Shown here piece after piece: positions 24,001-36,000 of a stretch of DNA of 64,000 nt. Numbering within the stretch: position 1 is the first letter of the stretch; each line of letters starts with the position of its first letter. Under the pieces are notes generated by a model. That model had not been told where the DNA came from. It ran no database searches and saw only the letters and a list, made by a program, of their open reading frames with translations. Origin of the DNA: Theropithecus gelada. Lineage: Eukaryota; Chordata; Mammalia; Primates; Cercopithecidae. The translations under genes were made by a program, and so were the position numbers. The stretch spans positions 18,681,495 through 18,745,494 of the forward strand of contig NC_037668.1 of the NCBI RefSeq assembly GCF_003255815.1, read 5' to 3'.

Positions 24001-27000
24001 TGCCTGCTTTCACCACTCGTATTCAACATAGTATTGAATAAAACAATCATGCAAGAGAGAGAAATAAAAGGCACCCAAATTGGAAAAGAGGAAGTCAAAA
24101 CATCTCAGTTCACTGATGATATTATCTTACACCTACAATACCCTCAAGGCTCCTCCGAAAGACTCCTATATTTAATAAATGGTTTCAGTAGTTTCAAGAT
24201 ACAAAATCAATGTACAAAAATCAGTAGCATTTCTATACACCAATAACAATCAAGCTAAGAACCAAATCAAGAACTCAATTCCATATACAATAGCTACATA
24301 TAGACAGATATAGATAGATAGATACACCTATAGAGATACACACCTATATGTGTTATATATAGGTGTGTATATGTATGTATATATGTATATGTTTGTATGT
24401 ATATATATGTATTCCTAGTGTATATATGTATTCCTAGTGTATGTATATATGTATATACACATACACAGTAGGAATACATATATGTGTGTGTGTGTGTATA
24501 CACACACACACACACATATACTAGGAATGCATTTAACCAAGGAGGTGAAAGAGCTCTACAAGAAGAATTACAAAACACTGATGAAAAAAAATTGTAGGCT
24601 GGGTGCGGTGGCTCACGCCTGTAATCCCAGCACTTTGGGAGGCCAAGACGGGCGGATCACGAGGTCAGGAGATCGAGACCATCCTGGCTAACACAGTGAA
24701 ACCCCGTCTCCACTAAAAAATACAAAAAAATTAGCTGGGCGTGGTGGCGGGTGCCTGTAGTCCCAGCTACTCAGAAGGCTGAGGCAGGAGCATGGTGTAA
24801 ACCTTGGAGACGGAGCTTGCAGTGAGCTGAGATTGTACCACTGCACTCCAGCCTGGTCAACAGAGTAAGAGTCCATCTCAAAAAGAAAAAATTGTAAATG
24901 GCACAAACAAATGAAAAGACATCCCATGCTCATGGATTTGAAGGATCAATGTCATTAAAATGACCATACTGCCCAAAGCAATCTACAGATTCAGCACAGT
25001 TCCTATCAAATTACAAACATCATTTTTCACAGAATTTAGAAAAACTATTCTATAATTCATATGGAACTAAGAAAGAACCCAAATAGCCAAAGCAATTCTA
25101 AGTAAAAAGAATAAAGCTGGAGGTATCATATTACCTGACTTCAAATTATACTACAAGACTATAGTAACCAATTAGCATGGTACTGGTATAAAAATAGATA
25201 CATAGATCAAAGGAACAGAATAGAGAATCCAGAAATAAAGCCACATAGCTACTCAACAGATCTTTGACAAAGTTGACAAAAATATACACCAGGGAAAGGA
25301 CACCCTATTGAATAAATGGTGCTGAGAAAATTGGATAGTCACATGCAGAAGAATGAAACTAGACCCACATATCTCACTGTATACAAACATTAACTCAAGA
25401 TGGATTAAGGACTTAAATATAAGATCCCAAACTATAAAAATCTTAGAAGAAAACCTAGGAAAAAACTCCTATGGAAACTGGCCTAGGCAACGCATTTATG
25501 ACTAAGTCCTCAAAAGCAAATGCAACAAAAACAAAAAAAAAGACAAACGGGACTTAATTAAACTGAAACTTTTCTTCACAGCAAAAGAAATAATCAACAG
25601 AGTAAACAGACAACCTACAGAATGGAAGAAAATGTTGGCAACCTATGCATCTGACAAAGAGCTAATATCCGGAATCTACAAGGAAGTCAAACAACTTAGG
25701 GAAAAAAATTAGCTCATTAAAAAGTGAGCAAAGGACATGGACAGACATTTTTCAAAAGAAGACATGCTAGCAGCCAAAAACCATCAGCCTGGCCACAGAG
25801 CAAGATTCTGTCTTGATAAATAAATAAATAAATCAGTCAAAAAATAACAGATGTTGCTGAGGATGCCGAGAAAAGGGAATGCTTACACACTACTGATGAG
25901 AATGTAAATTAGTACAACCTCTATGGAGATTTATCAAAGAGCTAAAAATAAAATAGCCATTTGATTCAGCCATCCAAATAGTGAGTATCACTCCAAAGAA
26001 AAAGAAATCATTATATCAAAAAGACATTTGCACTCATATGTTTATCTCAACACTATTCATAATAGCAAAGGCATTGAATCAACTTCAATGTCTGTCGATG
26101 GATGAATGAATAAAGAAAATGTGGGGTGTGTTTGTGTGTGTGTGTGCATGTGTGTGTACACCGTGGAATATTATTCAGCCATTAAAAAATGAAATCATGG
26201 TGCGATGGCTCACTTTGGGAGGCCGAGATGGACAGATCACGAGGTCAGGAGTTCAAGACCAATCTGGCCAACATGATGAAAGCCTGTCTTTACTAAAAAT
26301 ACAAAAATTAGCCAGATGTGGTGGCATATGACTGTAGTCCTAGCTACTTGGGAGGCTGAGGCTGAAGAATCGCTTGAACCCAAGAGGCAGAGGTTGCATT
26401 GAGCCAAAACTGCACATTGCATTCCAGCCTGGGTGACAGAGCAAGACTCCATCTCAAAAAAAAAGAAAAATGAAATCATGTCTTTTACAGCAACATGAGC
26501 GGAAATAGAGGCCATATTCCTAAGTGAAATGACTCAAAAACAGAAAATGAAAAACTACATATTCTCACTTATAAGTGAAAGCTAAACAATGGGTACACAT
26601 TGGCGCACAGAGTACAATAATAGACATCAGAGACTTCAAAAGGTGGGAAGGTGAGAGCAGGATTAGGGACAAGATGTTATTTAATGGGTACCATGTACAC
26701 TACTCAGGTGATGAGTACACTGAAAGCCCAGACTTCACCACTGTGTAATAGATCCATGTAGCACAATATATCCATGTAGCCCCTAAATCTATAAAAATGA
26801 AAAAAAAAAAGTGAAATAGAGCTCTGAGCCATGAGAATTCTCAGTGTGAACTCTCAGTGCAAAGACTGGGGCTTACTGTGGCTTTGGCATATAAGGCAAA
26901 GTGTCTCTACATTGTTGTCATGGTAACCAAGAGAGGCTGCATCTGCTGACCAAGATGAGCTAAAAATAAGCACAAAGATCTTTTCCCGTTGCTTTGCATG

Positions 27001-30000
27001 TTCCTTACATACTGGAAGAAAGAGACATTTGGCTGGGTGCAAAGGAGGGTAGATGTAGGGTAAGCATTATGTCTGGGGATCACCTCTGGTCACACTCAGC
27101 TGAGTCAAATGTTGGATTGGAAGCTGGGTCAATCAAGCATATGCAGACACTAAAATGACGCTTGAGACTGAGACTTTGTCTTCCATGTCAGATGCTCTCT
27201 TTCAAATACTATGCAATGACCCTACTGCCCAAAGCATCCACTTACCTGTGAAGGTACCCATGAAGGTAATGCCCAGGGCAATGTCTTCGTAGCCAGGAGT
27301 GGAGGAGCCTTGGACATTCCAGCCCACGCCTTCATAAATGGCGCCATCCTGGCCCACCAGGAAGCTAGAGGACCACAAGGGGAGATGGAGACCAGCATGA
27401 AACTCTGGAATTGCTTCTCTCTTTCATGTATTAATTTATTCATGTCTTTACTGCTTCAGACTTTGATTATCTATTGGATTCTAAGCACTGGGTTACAGAA
27501 ACAAGACAGAGTCCTTGCCAGTGGAGTGCTGGTAAACTAGCCCAGGGGGAATGAGGGAGGCAGAGTAAGGAGAGGGAATCCCAGTTTACAGCATATACTG
27601 ATTTCTGTGGTGTAAACCTCTCACTATAGCCGATTTCAGGTGATCAACAATTTAACAACAACCAGCTCTCAAAATTCCAGAATCTCTAACAATCAGCTCT
27701 CATGAGCTGGCATGAGTCCCCTCGACTCCAGCACACCACTGCAGCCCCCAAGTAGCTCACAGTCAATAAAGAAAAAAGAGAATGACAGCTTTCAATCCCC
27801 ACACCTTTTCTCCTATGACCAAGAAAACAGTTTCCCCCAAGGTGACCCAGGATCTCCTTACCATTAAGTACAACGTAACTTCCCCAATCTTTCCTGACTT
27901 GATCTCTCTGTAAGTTTGACTCTGCCACCCCTCTTGACTTCTCCAAACATTCTCTTCCCTTAGCTTCCATCACACCACATTCTCTTGGCTTTCTTCTCCA
28001 GTTGCTCTCCCTCAACACCTCATCTTCCTGCACCCTTTCCTTAAATGTGGGGTTCCTCAGGATGCTATCCTAAGCCCTCTTCTCCCCTTACTCGACACAG
28101 GACTAACCCATCCACTTCCTTGGCTTCAGTTGCCATCCATGAAAGTCCACATGTTCACAACTGGACCCATCTTCTTCCTCACCTGTTCCCCTTTCTGGGA
28201 TCCCCATCTTGGTGAAAGGCATGGTCACACACCCACTGGCCCCAGCCAGGAATACAGGCATCAGCCCACCCACTTCATCCACTCATTAACTCAGGCTTGT
28301 CAATGATGTCTCCCAACTACACTCCCTGATCTGCCCTGCGCCCTGGTCACTAACCATTAACCTCCACTGACCTCTGAAATTCCTCCACTTCTCTCTGTGA
28401 CCTCTGCTACCATCACAGGGATGTCACCACTTAGTCCTGCCTGGATTGCTGCACAGTCCTCAGATCTCACTGCCTCCAGTTCAACCCTTTCCCATCCAAT
28501 CTATTCCTAAAGGGTAGCCAGACTAGTCTTTCTAAAATACAAATCTTACTGTGTCAAAACCCTGTTTTCAGTCCCTCAGCACTGAGTGCACACACCCCAA
28601 CTTAATTTACAAGAGCCTTCTGACATGGGCCCTGTCTGCCTCCCCAGCATCAGCTCTCCCACACCCCTCTTTGACATCTGTATTTATCCTGATGAACTTC
28701 TCTCAGCTGCCTAAAGGCACCTTTCTCAGGCTGGAATTCAGTCCTTTCCACGGAGCCCTTTCCCTCTTCCTGAATCACTCTTCCTGCTTCCTCCTCCCAC
28801 TCACCTGTGAGGCCCCAGCTAATCTGATGCTCCCACAGAGATTGCTTCCTTCACTCCGATTTTCCTGGCATCCTAAGCCTCCCATCTACCCTTCATGTGT
28901 CCCCTATCATAATGTTAAACCTACCCTACTAGAACTTATTTGTTTGAATTATTTTTTTTCCTCACTAAAGCATTGGCTCCATTCAGGCAAGAACCATATC
29001 TGTGAGGCACATCCAATGGCACCCCCAGAGGACAGCCTTGTGCCACGCCGAGTACACATTCAATTACATGTTCTGTGAATTGTAATCTATGAGGCAGGGA
29101 GTGTGTCATCCCGACCACAGAGCACCTCAAGGAAAGAAAATGACACTGTCATAATGCTATAATAGAAGAGGATACAATACAAGGTCCAAGTCAAGGGACA
29201 GGCAACTACCCTCTGAGACCTGAATGGAAAAAGGGAAAGGACCTCCCCTCAGCCTCCACCACTTTCCAGTTTAGGCTTTCCAAATTTACAGTCAATTTTC
29301 AACTATCCACTCTCATTAAAGACAGCTACGCTGCAAGTAATCCTGTACGGCGGGACCTAGCAAAGCACTTGGTAGTTTCTGATACATCATAGATGTTGGA
29401 GGGAAAGTTTTCTCCTGTCTTGAAAAGGGTGTTACTAAAATGGGGACTGAGAACAGGGAGGCCAGAGAGGGGAAAGACAGTCAGCCCAGAATCATGTACC
29501 AAGCGATGGTAAATTCATCACTAAGCCATAAATGGCCCTAGAGTTAAGGGCTCCTTCTATGAATGTGCATGAATATGCCAAATGGGCGAGCAGTAGCCTT
29601 TCCTGAGATTTAAAATTCAGTGTGATTGTTCCTGATGGGATATTACATGGGGTCTAACCCCGGATGTCTTATCTGCAAGCTCTGAAAGCATCCTTCAAGA
29701 AATTTCTACTTGTTTTGTGGATTATTTGTTTTGTGGACTATTTGTTTTGTGTGTTTGTGTGGCAGTTTTTAAAATCAGTACTTTTTAATGGAAACATCTT
29801 GATCAGAAATGTATCACAGGATTTTGAGACCCTTTAAGATAATGTTTAATGGGGAAAAAAAGAAATGTTTACTCTTGCACTTAGGTTGGTGTGTTCCTTA
29901 TTAAAGAATCACAGACTTTAGCACTACAGAAATCAGAAGATAGTATCTGGTCTCTCCCCTGCCTTCAGACAGGAAGGATATTCTTCCCAAGGAGGTTGGT

Positions 30001-33000
30001 GGTTTCTAGAAACAGAGAAGTAGCACGAGTCTACCCTGAGGAGGAACCGCTTCAGGTTGTGGCAAAGTGAGCAGCAGAGCCCCAGCCTCTGAGTAGCGGG
30101 CGGTGGTTACACAAACAAAGCACAATCTTTCAATTATCTTTTCTACAAGTACCACAGTCTTGCATGCGTACTGCTTCCTCCAGTGACTTTTTGGCAGAGT
30201 TTTAGCATCCATCATGCCAGTTTACTACCTTTAGTAGGTACACATCTTGAGAACATGTTTGGGCAAATGACTACCCCCTTGGCTATCTCCTAAGTAAGAC
30301 CCACACAGGGCCGTGTGATGAATCCATTTGGTTATCCATACAGTGCCTCTCCTATGGTGACTACCCAGTAAATAAATATTAGTTCCCTTTCCTCTTCCTT
30401 TCAAAGGTTCAGTTTCTGCCCCCAAGGGAAGAGAAGCCCACAGTACCCAGACCCACTTACTTATATCCAATGTCGCACGACTTGAGCCTGTCTATGTAGA
30501 AAGACTGGATGTCCCGGACCAGCAAGCGGCACTCATCGGAAATGTTGCAGGTCCTCCCGGCAGTGTGGATAATGATGCCATACTTCGCTGGGAGGGTCAT
30601 CCTGGGACAGTGGGTCTCCCTGGCCCCCCACGCAGACCGTGGGACAATGCTGGGGCAAGCTGAGGTAGGGCGAGAAACCACAGATGGTTCATCTTCCCCA
30701 TCCATGCCAGCCACTTCTCCACTGTAGGCTGACATAATGCTCAGGACCCTCAACTTCTCAAACCCTTCTGGGTCTCCCACCCTGACCCAAACAGTGGGAC
30801 GTGAGAGCAGAGAGTGTCCCACAGTGGGACATGGACATTTTATTCTAAGAATATGTCTTTGAGTCATTTGTAATCCATGAAACTCTCTGTCAGTGTAAGC
30901 GATCATTTATATTGACAGATGGCACCAAAGATCAAATTTACTCAAGGCTTTAACATAATAGAGATGAATCTTCTTTCAATCTTGATTAAGCTCAAGAAAA
31001 GGCTGAAAGTGCTTATTAAATTTACTGGTTTTGATGTTGCTGCTTGTCAAACCCAAAATAGTATCCAGCTTTTATTATCTGAATTATGTTAAGCTCTTTC
31101 TTTAAAGTCTGTGTAAGCGGTGGTCTAAGTTTTCTGCAGCACTTCAGTCTATTAGTGTTGTTTTGGTTTTGTATTCAGAAATGTGTGTCAGTGTGTGTGT
31201 GTTCATGTGTAAACATATCAATGTATAAATATGTGTATAAATACATCCAGTCCCTTTCCATTGTTTCCTCCCTTGCACTTTTCTCCGTATAACATACCAA
31301 ATATGTCACTTATTTATTTGCTTTTTGTCTTTCTCTGCCCTCTAGACTGAAACTTCACGAGGCCAGGGACTTTTGCTTTTCATCCTTTCATATGTTTTCA
31401 GAGTCTAGAAGGTGTTCAGTAAATCTTGTTGAGTGACGGAAGAAAGGAGTGTGCATATATGACACCAGGGATAATGCTGTGGCTCTTTCATATGAGGAAT
31501 CTGGGGGATAAAGAGGTGGCCTGGAGGTTTCCTCTCAAGACTTGCCAGCCCCAAGAGTTCAAAGAGTTGGGTGGCCTGTTGCCTACCAGAAGGAATCTAA
31601 TGAGCCCTACTGAAAAGGTCACTCCCAATGGTGTTTGCAAGTTAGTTGGGGTGAACCCAGCGGCAGGCCCAGTAGGGTTGAAGGTCTTACCTTTCTTCAG
31701 GCTCGCCTTCTGTCGAGGGGCCAGGCAGTTCTCACCTTTCACAAGAAGTGGCTGAACATAGTTGGATGACAGGTGGCCCTTCTGGACAGCATAAGAGATT
31801 AGGTTTTCCATGGCTGACAGGGCAGCAGGGCTGGGACTGTGGCCTGGAAGAGAGAAATCTGTGGGAAACTTCCGCCTAGCCTGAGTAGTATCAGGGGATC
31901 TTTTCAGGGAGGAGGAGATGTTCTGCCAGCCCCTGCACAGCTGATGGAGAGGAAGAAAAGGGAACAGGTTATGCCCCCAGTTGGAGAGGCTGAGAATTAA
32001 GGATATGCCTGGAAAGATCTCTCAGAGATTCAAAATGAAGTCGTTTTCCATCCCAAATACCTGCCAAACTTCACCCCCTCTCTCCATGAAAGAGCTCAGA
32101 AGCAGCACCAAGCTCAGCAGCACCCGCCAGGCCAGGCCAGGGTTTCTCATCAGAAGGGGACCCCTCCAGGTATGTGCCAGACTCTTTGCCTACAATAACT
32201 CATTTAATCCTCAGCACAAACCTCTGAGAGATGCTGTTATTAACTGCATGATTTGTGAAGAGGAACTTGAGGCTCCAAGAAGTAACATGCTCAAGATCCC
32301 AAGTTAACAACAAATGGAAATGAGTAGTCATGAAAACAAAAGCAAAAACAAGATAAACACAGAGTCCTCTGGAAGGCTGAGGAAACCACCCAGGAGCTGG
32401 AGATAAAAGATACGGACCATGTTCTGATTCCTCTCCTTCTAGCTGTGTCACTTGGAGTCATCGACCTCTCTGAATCCCAGGCTGCACCTCTGCACAACAG
32501 GGGTTATTAAATCTACCTGGACTATCTCAAAGGGTACTGGGAGAGGAAAATGAGAAACTAGGTATGCAAGATCTCTGTTAACAGCAAAGGGTGCACAAAT
32601 TCAAAGGAATGGTCCTGGAGTACGTATGTTAGGATGCATGTGGCAAGGGGCCTTGGAGCAATAGCCCAGAAAGAAGTGAAAGAGAGTCAGAGATTAGGGG
32701 ACTCAGAGTTGGTTTTTTTAAGAAATATATAGAAAATCTAGTAGTGAAAGATGAAAGGAAGAGGTGCCTGGCAGGAACTTGGAAAGCATGGCCCACAGTC
32801 ACAGAATGGTCAGAGCTCAAGAGGAAGATGTGATAGTCATTGACGTAGAGGAGAGAGCTGAAGCCCAGATAAGCTTGCAGAGAGACGACTGGTTAGCCAT
32901 CGAGATGGCTAGAGGAAGAGGAGCCTGTTTACAGGGGTTGAGAAGGATGCCAGGCTAGTAGGAAGAGACCCTTCACAACATCATTTCCTGGAAATCGAGG

Positions 33001-36000
33001 AAGAAGAGAATTCCAAGAGAAAGTGGGTCTTCAGAGAAGTATGAGAAGGATAAGAAGACAGCAGAGTAGCAGACAGCTACTTCCCATGAAGTGGCTCCTG
33101 AGACAAAGGATTAGAGAATTCTTTGGAGAAGGTCAGCTGTGATAACTGTTACCTTTCTTAGTGCCGAAGAAGGCAAAGCCCAGGGAGATGTTGTTGTAGC
33201 CTTGGGTGTGCACTCCTTGGATGTTCCAGCCAACACCTTCATACACCCTGCCATCATCCCCAACCAGGAAGCTATGGAGCAAGATAATACTGTTTTCATG
33301 GCTGGCACTGTAGGACATTCCTCAGAGGGGAAACCACTTACCCAGGCTCAAAATGGAGAAGGGCTGAAGTCATGTTCACTAAAAGGAATTTGCACAAACT
33401 CTTCCCAGACACTGGAAAGAACAAGTCATTTATACTAGTCCTCAGAATTCAGAAGGAACCACTCTCACACTCCCTGCCTCCTTCCCTTTTCAGAGACTGC
33501 AGTTTTATCATTCTACATGCTCAGAAGAAGAGGTCCTAGAGGTTCCACATTAACTAACACTGACCTGACCACACAATGGAAGGGTCTTCTGTCTTCCACA
33601 CTTCCTTAAACGTGGCTCTCCTACCTTCTCCAAAGTGTGTGCTGTCTGTGTGATCCATGCAGAGCTGTTCATTCGATTTCTCCCTGTCAAGTAACTGTCC
33701 TACATAGACTTCCCAAGAAGTAGCTCCTGAGACAAGGACAAGGATGCAGGCACTTCATTTGCAAAGGGACCTGACAGAGCAGGAGCACCATCATCTCGGA
33801 CAAACACCACCACTTTAAGTTCCAGCTCCCTTTCTAGCCTCATGTATTTCAAGGAAATCACTTCTCTTCTAACAACAAGCAGCCAGAAAGAGCAGACAGT
33901 AAAACACAGATAAGACAGCTCAGGCACAGAGGGAGGTGGGGGAAAGTCTCTTGGGTAACTGCCAAACTTCACCCTCATACAACTGGCCCCAATAAAACAG
34001 TGGGCCTTAATAAGCACGTTCCTTTCCCTTCAGGTGCACTAAGATATGGAAGCTAAAAGCAGACTGGGGGGCAGTGGGAGTATGCCTGCAGCTGAAGAAG
34101 GATGTATGGGAACAGACACACAACTCTCCCTCCCAGATAAGCACAACAAAGACACAGAAGCAGTCCAAGCCTCTGATAAACTCTCCCACCCTGAATCCTT
34201 AAAAACTCTTAGTCTGTAAGAGAGTGGGCTCTGACCTAACTTGGCCAGAAGCCTCTCTCAGTTTCGTTTTCTCTGAAATAAACCTGCCCTTGACTGTCAA
34301 GCCACCTTTCATGTTTCTTTCATCTGTCTTCAATTCTTGCAGGATCCCAGAAGCCAGGGTGAGGAGAGTGAGACAGAAGGAAGAAAGCCAGCAAAGTGTG
34401 TGAAATTGGGCTGACTCACAGGGGCCACCCGCAGCTCCACCCCACCCTTTGGCCTTCCCAGGAGCTGTGTACATGTGCTTTAGAACTGCCTCTCAGAAGT
34501 GCTAGGGTTGAGGAAGCTACACACCAATCACTGTCCCCCACGAAGGCATTTACTCCCTTTTGTCGTCAGGGGCTGGGGGAAGGTCTGAAGCAGGAAAGCA
34601 GAGAGATGTGTTGGACACTTGAGGCAGGAAGCCATCACCACACTCAGGAACTGTCCACAGCTAGTCAAAGTCAGAGGTGAGCCAGAAGCATGTGGTATGG
34701 ACACCAGTAGGAACTACTAGAGAGATCATTACAGCAACTGATGGACAGTTGCCTCACTGAGACCGGAGCCCATGCGTGTGGTGTGGAGGAACACACCAGG
34801 GATGAAGAGAGCCAGTTTAGGCTCCATGAGTCCACAGATGTGTGACCTCAAATTAATCAGCCTCCCTCCCTTGGGCCCCTCTCCCAGGGCAAAGAGATGG
34901 TGACACCTGCCTACCAGTCGGGGGAGCTAAAGCCCTCATGTATGTAATCTGTGGTGTGCTGTGTAAGCCAGGGTTAGGGGAGGGTAGAGAATACAGTTAT
35001 TACTTAACCTTCCTTGCTTCCTTCTGGGAGCTCTCAGAGACAGGCACCTCACAGAAAAATCCAAAGGATTGGGAGTTTCCTGAGGGTTTTAAATATTTTA
35101 TTCATTATAAAACATATAGGACCACAACCCAGAAAATGAGGAAAAGGGATGAGAAGGGACAGGAGAAGTATCCCAGGGAAGCAACACTGACCATTTGCCT
35201 TGGGACCCAGACCCAGCCTCTTACTTGTAGGCCACGTCACACCCGCTGTTGTTGTGGACATGATGGGCCTGCAGTTCCCGCAGTCTCTGGCTGCAGACTC
35301 TCTGGTCGTGACACTCCAGTCCAGGGACATGGTGTATAACAAGGACATTCACTGGCGTGGTCAACTGAATACTGCAGCCAACAGCTTCTGCCCCCCATGC
35401 CTTGCGAGAGACCGGGGTGGAGACATCTGTGGGGAGGCCTTGGGGACGTCACTCAGCGCACCTGCCCCATCACTACCACATTAGCGGGCCAAGCTGAACA
35501 TGCAGGCATGGGCTGTGTTGGCCCCATGGTAGTGGAAGAGCCTGAGAAGGAAGCCTTCAACAGGCAGGTACACCTGCCCTGCTCACCTCTGCAACCCCAT
35601 CTGTCCAACACTCACCCCCAACACAGACTCTGCACCCAGCCAGGGAGCCTAGTGCTTTGCTTCCCCATCCCAGAATGTCCCCTACTCAGCTCCTGCCCTG
35701 CTGTGTTCCAGGCCCTGCACTTCAGGAAGCATCACTTGCTTATCCCTGGGGAAAGCCCTGAACAGCCTGGCTTAGTGTCACCTCAGCATTCATTGTGTGC
35801 TCTCTGATCATTTCGTCTGTGGCTCTGAGTGTTCCCTGAGGAGACTGCATCTTCTCCCCTCAGCAGGGGCTGTGTCTCCCCATCAGTCTGAGGACTCCCT
35901 GAGAGCAAGATTTGAGTCTCCCTCCACAGGGCGTCCCTGTCTGAAGAGGCTGTTTCCCCTCTTCCTGGTTTTCTAGCCCTCCAGCACCAGCCTTCCATTC

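Larger units (their letters stand above)
21809..26810 (+). mobile_element. 5'-truncated L1 (L1MA/L1PB-like) joined to U6, in PGLYRP4 intron 8
   Basis: It starts in the ORF1 3' end ('ttgtcaccactaggctgatcctataagaaatgctc'). ORF2 runs from about 22028, then a 3'UTR ('gatgagtacactgaaagccc') and an A-tail at 26799-26810. ORF2 is decayed; the RT catalytic motif reads FTDD rather than FADD (about 24109-24120). It is interrupted by a TG/TA microsatellite (24294-24525), an AluY, an Alu stub and another Alu. Candidate target-site copies flank the whole U6-L1 unit: AAAAGCTTTGAG (21688-21699) and AGAGCTCTGAG (26818-26828). Confidence 0.9.

Noticed and set aside
28551..29078. 175-aa open frame in PGLYRP4 intron 7
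   Set aside because: It lies within L2 3'-region sequence, on the strand opposite the host gene, with no domain.
33080..33750. Repeated phrase 'cttccca.gaagt.gctcctgagacaa' at about 33082 and 33708
   Set aside because: Only about 30 bp are shared, with mismatches; too short to call a duplication by eye.
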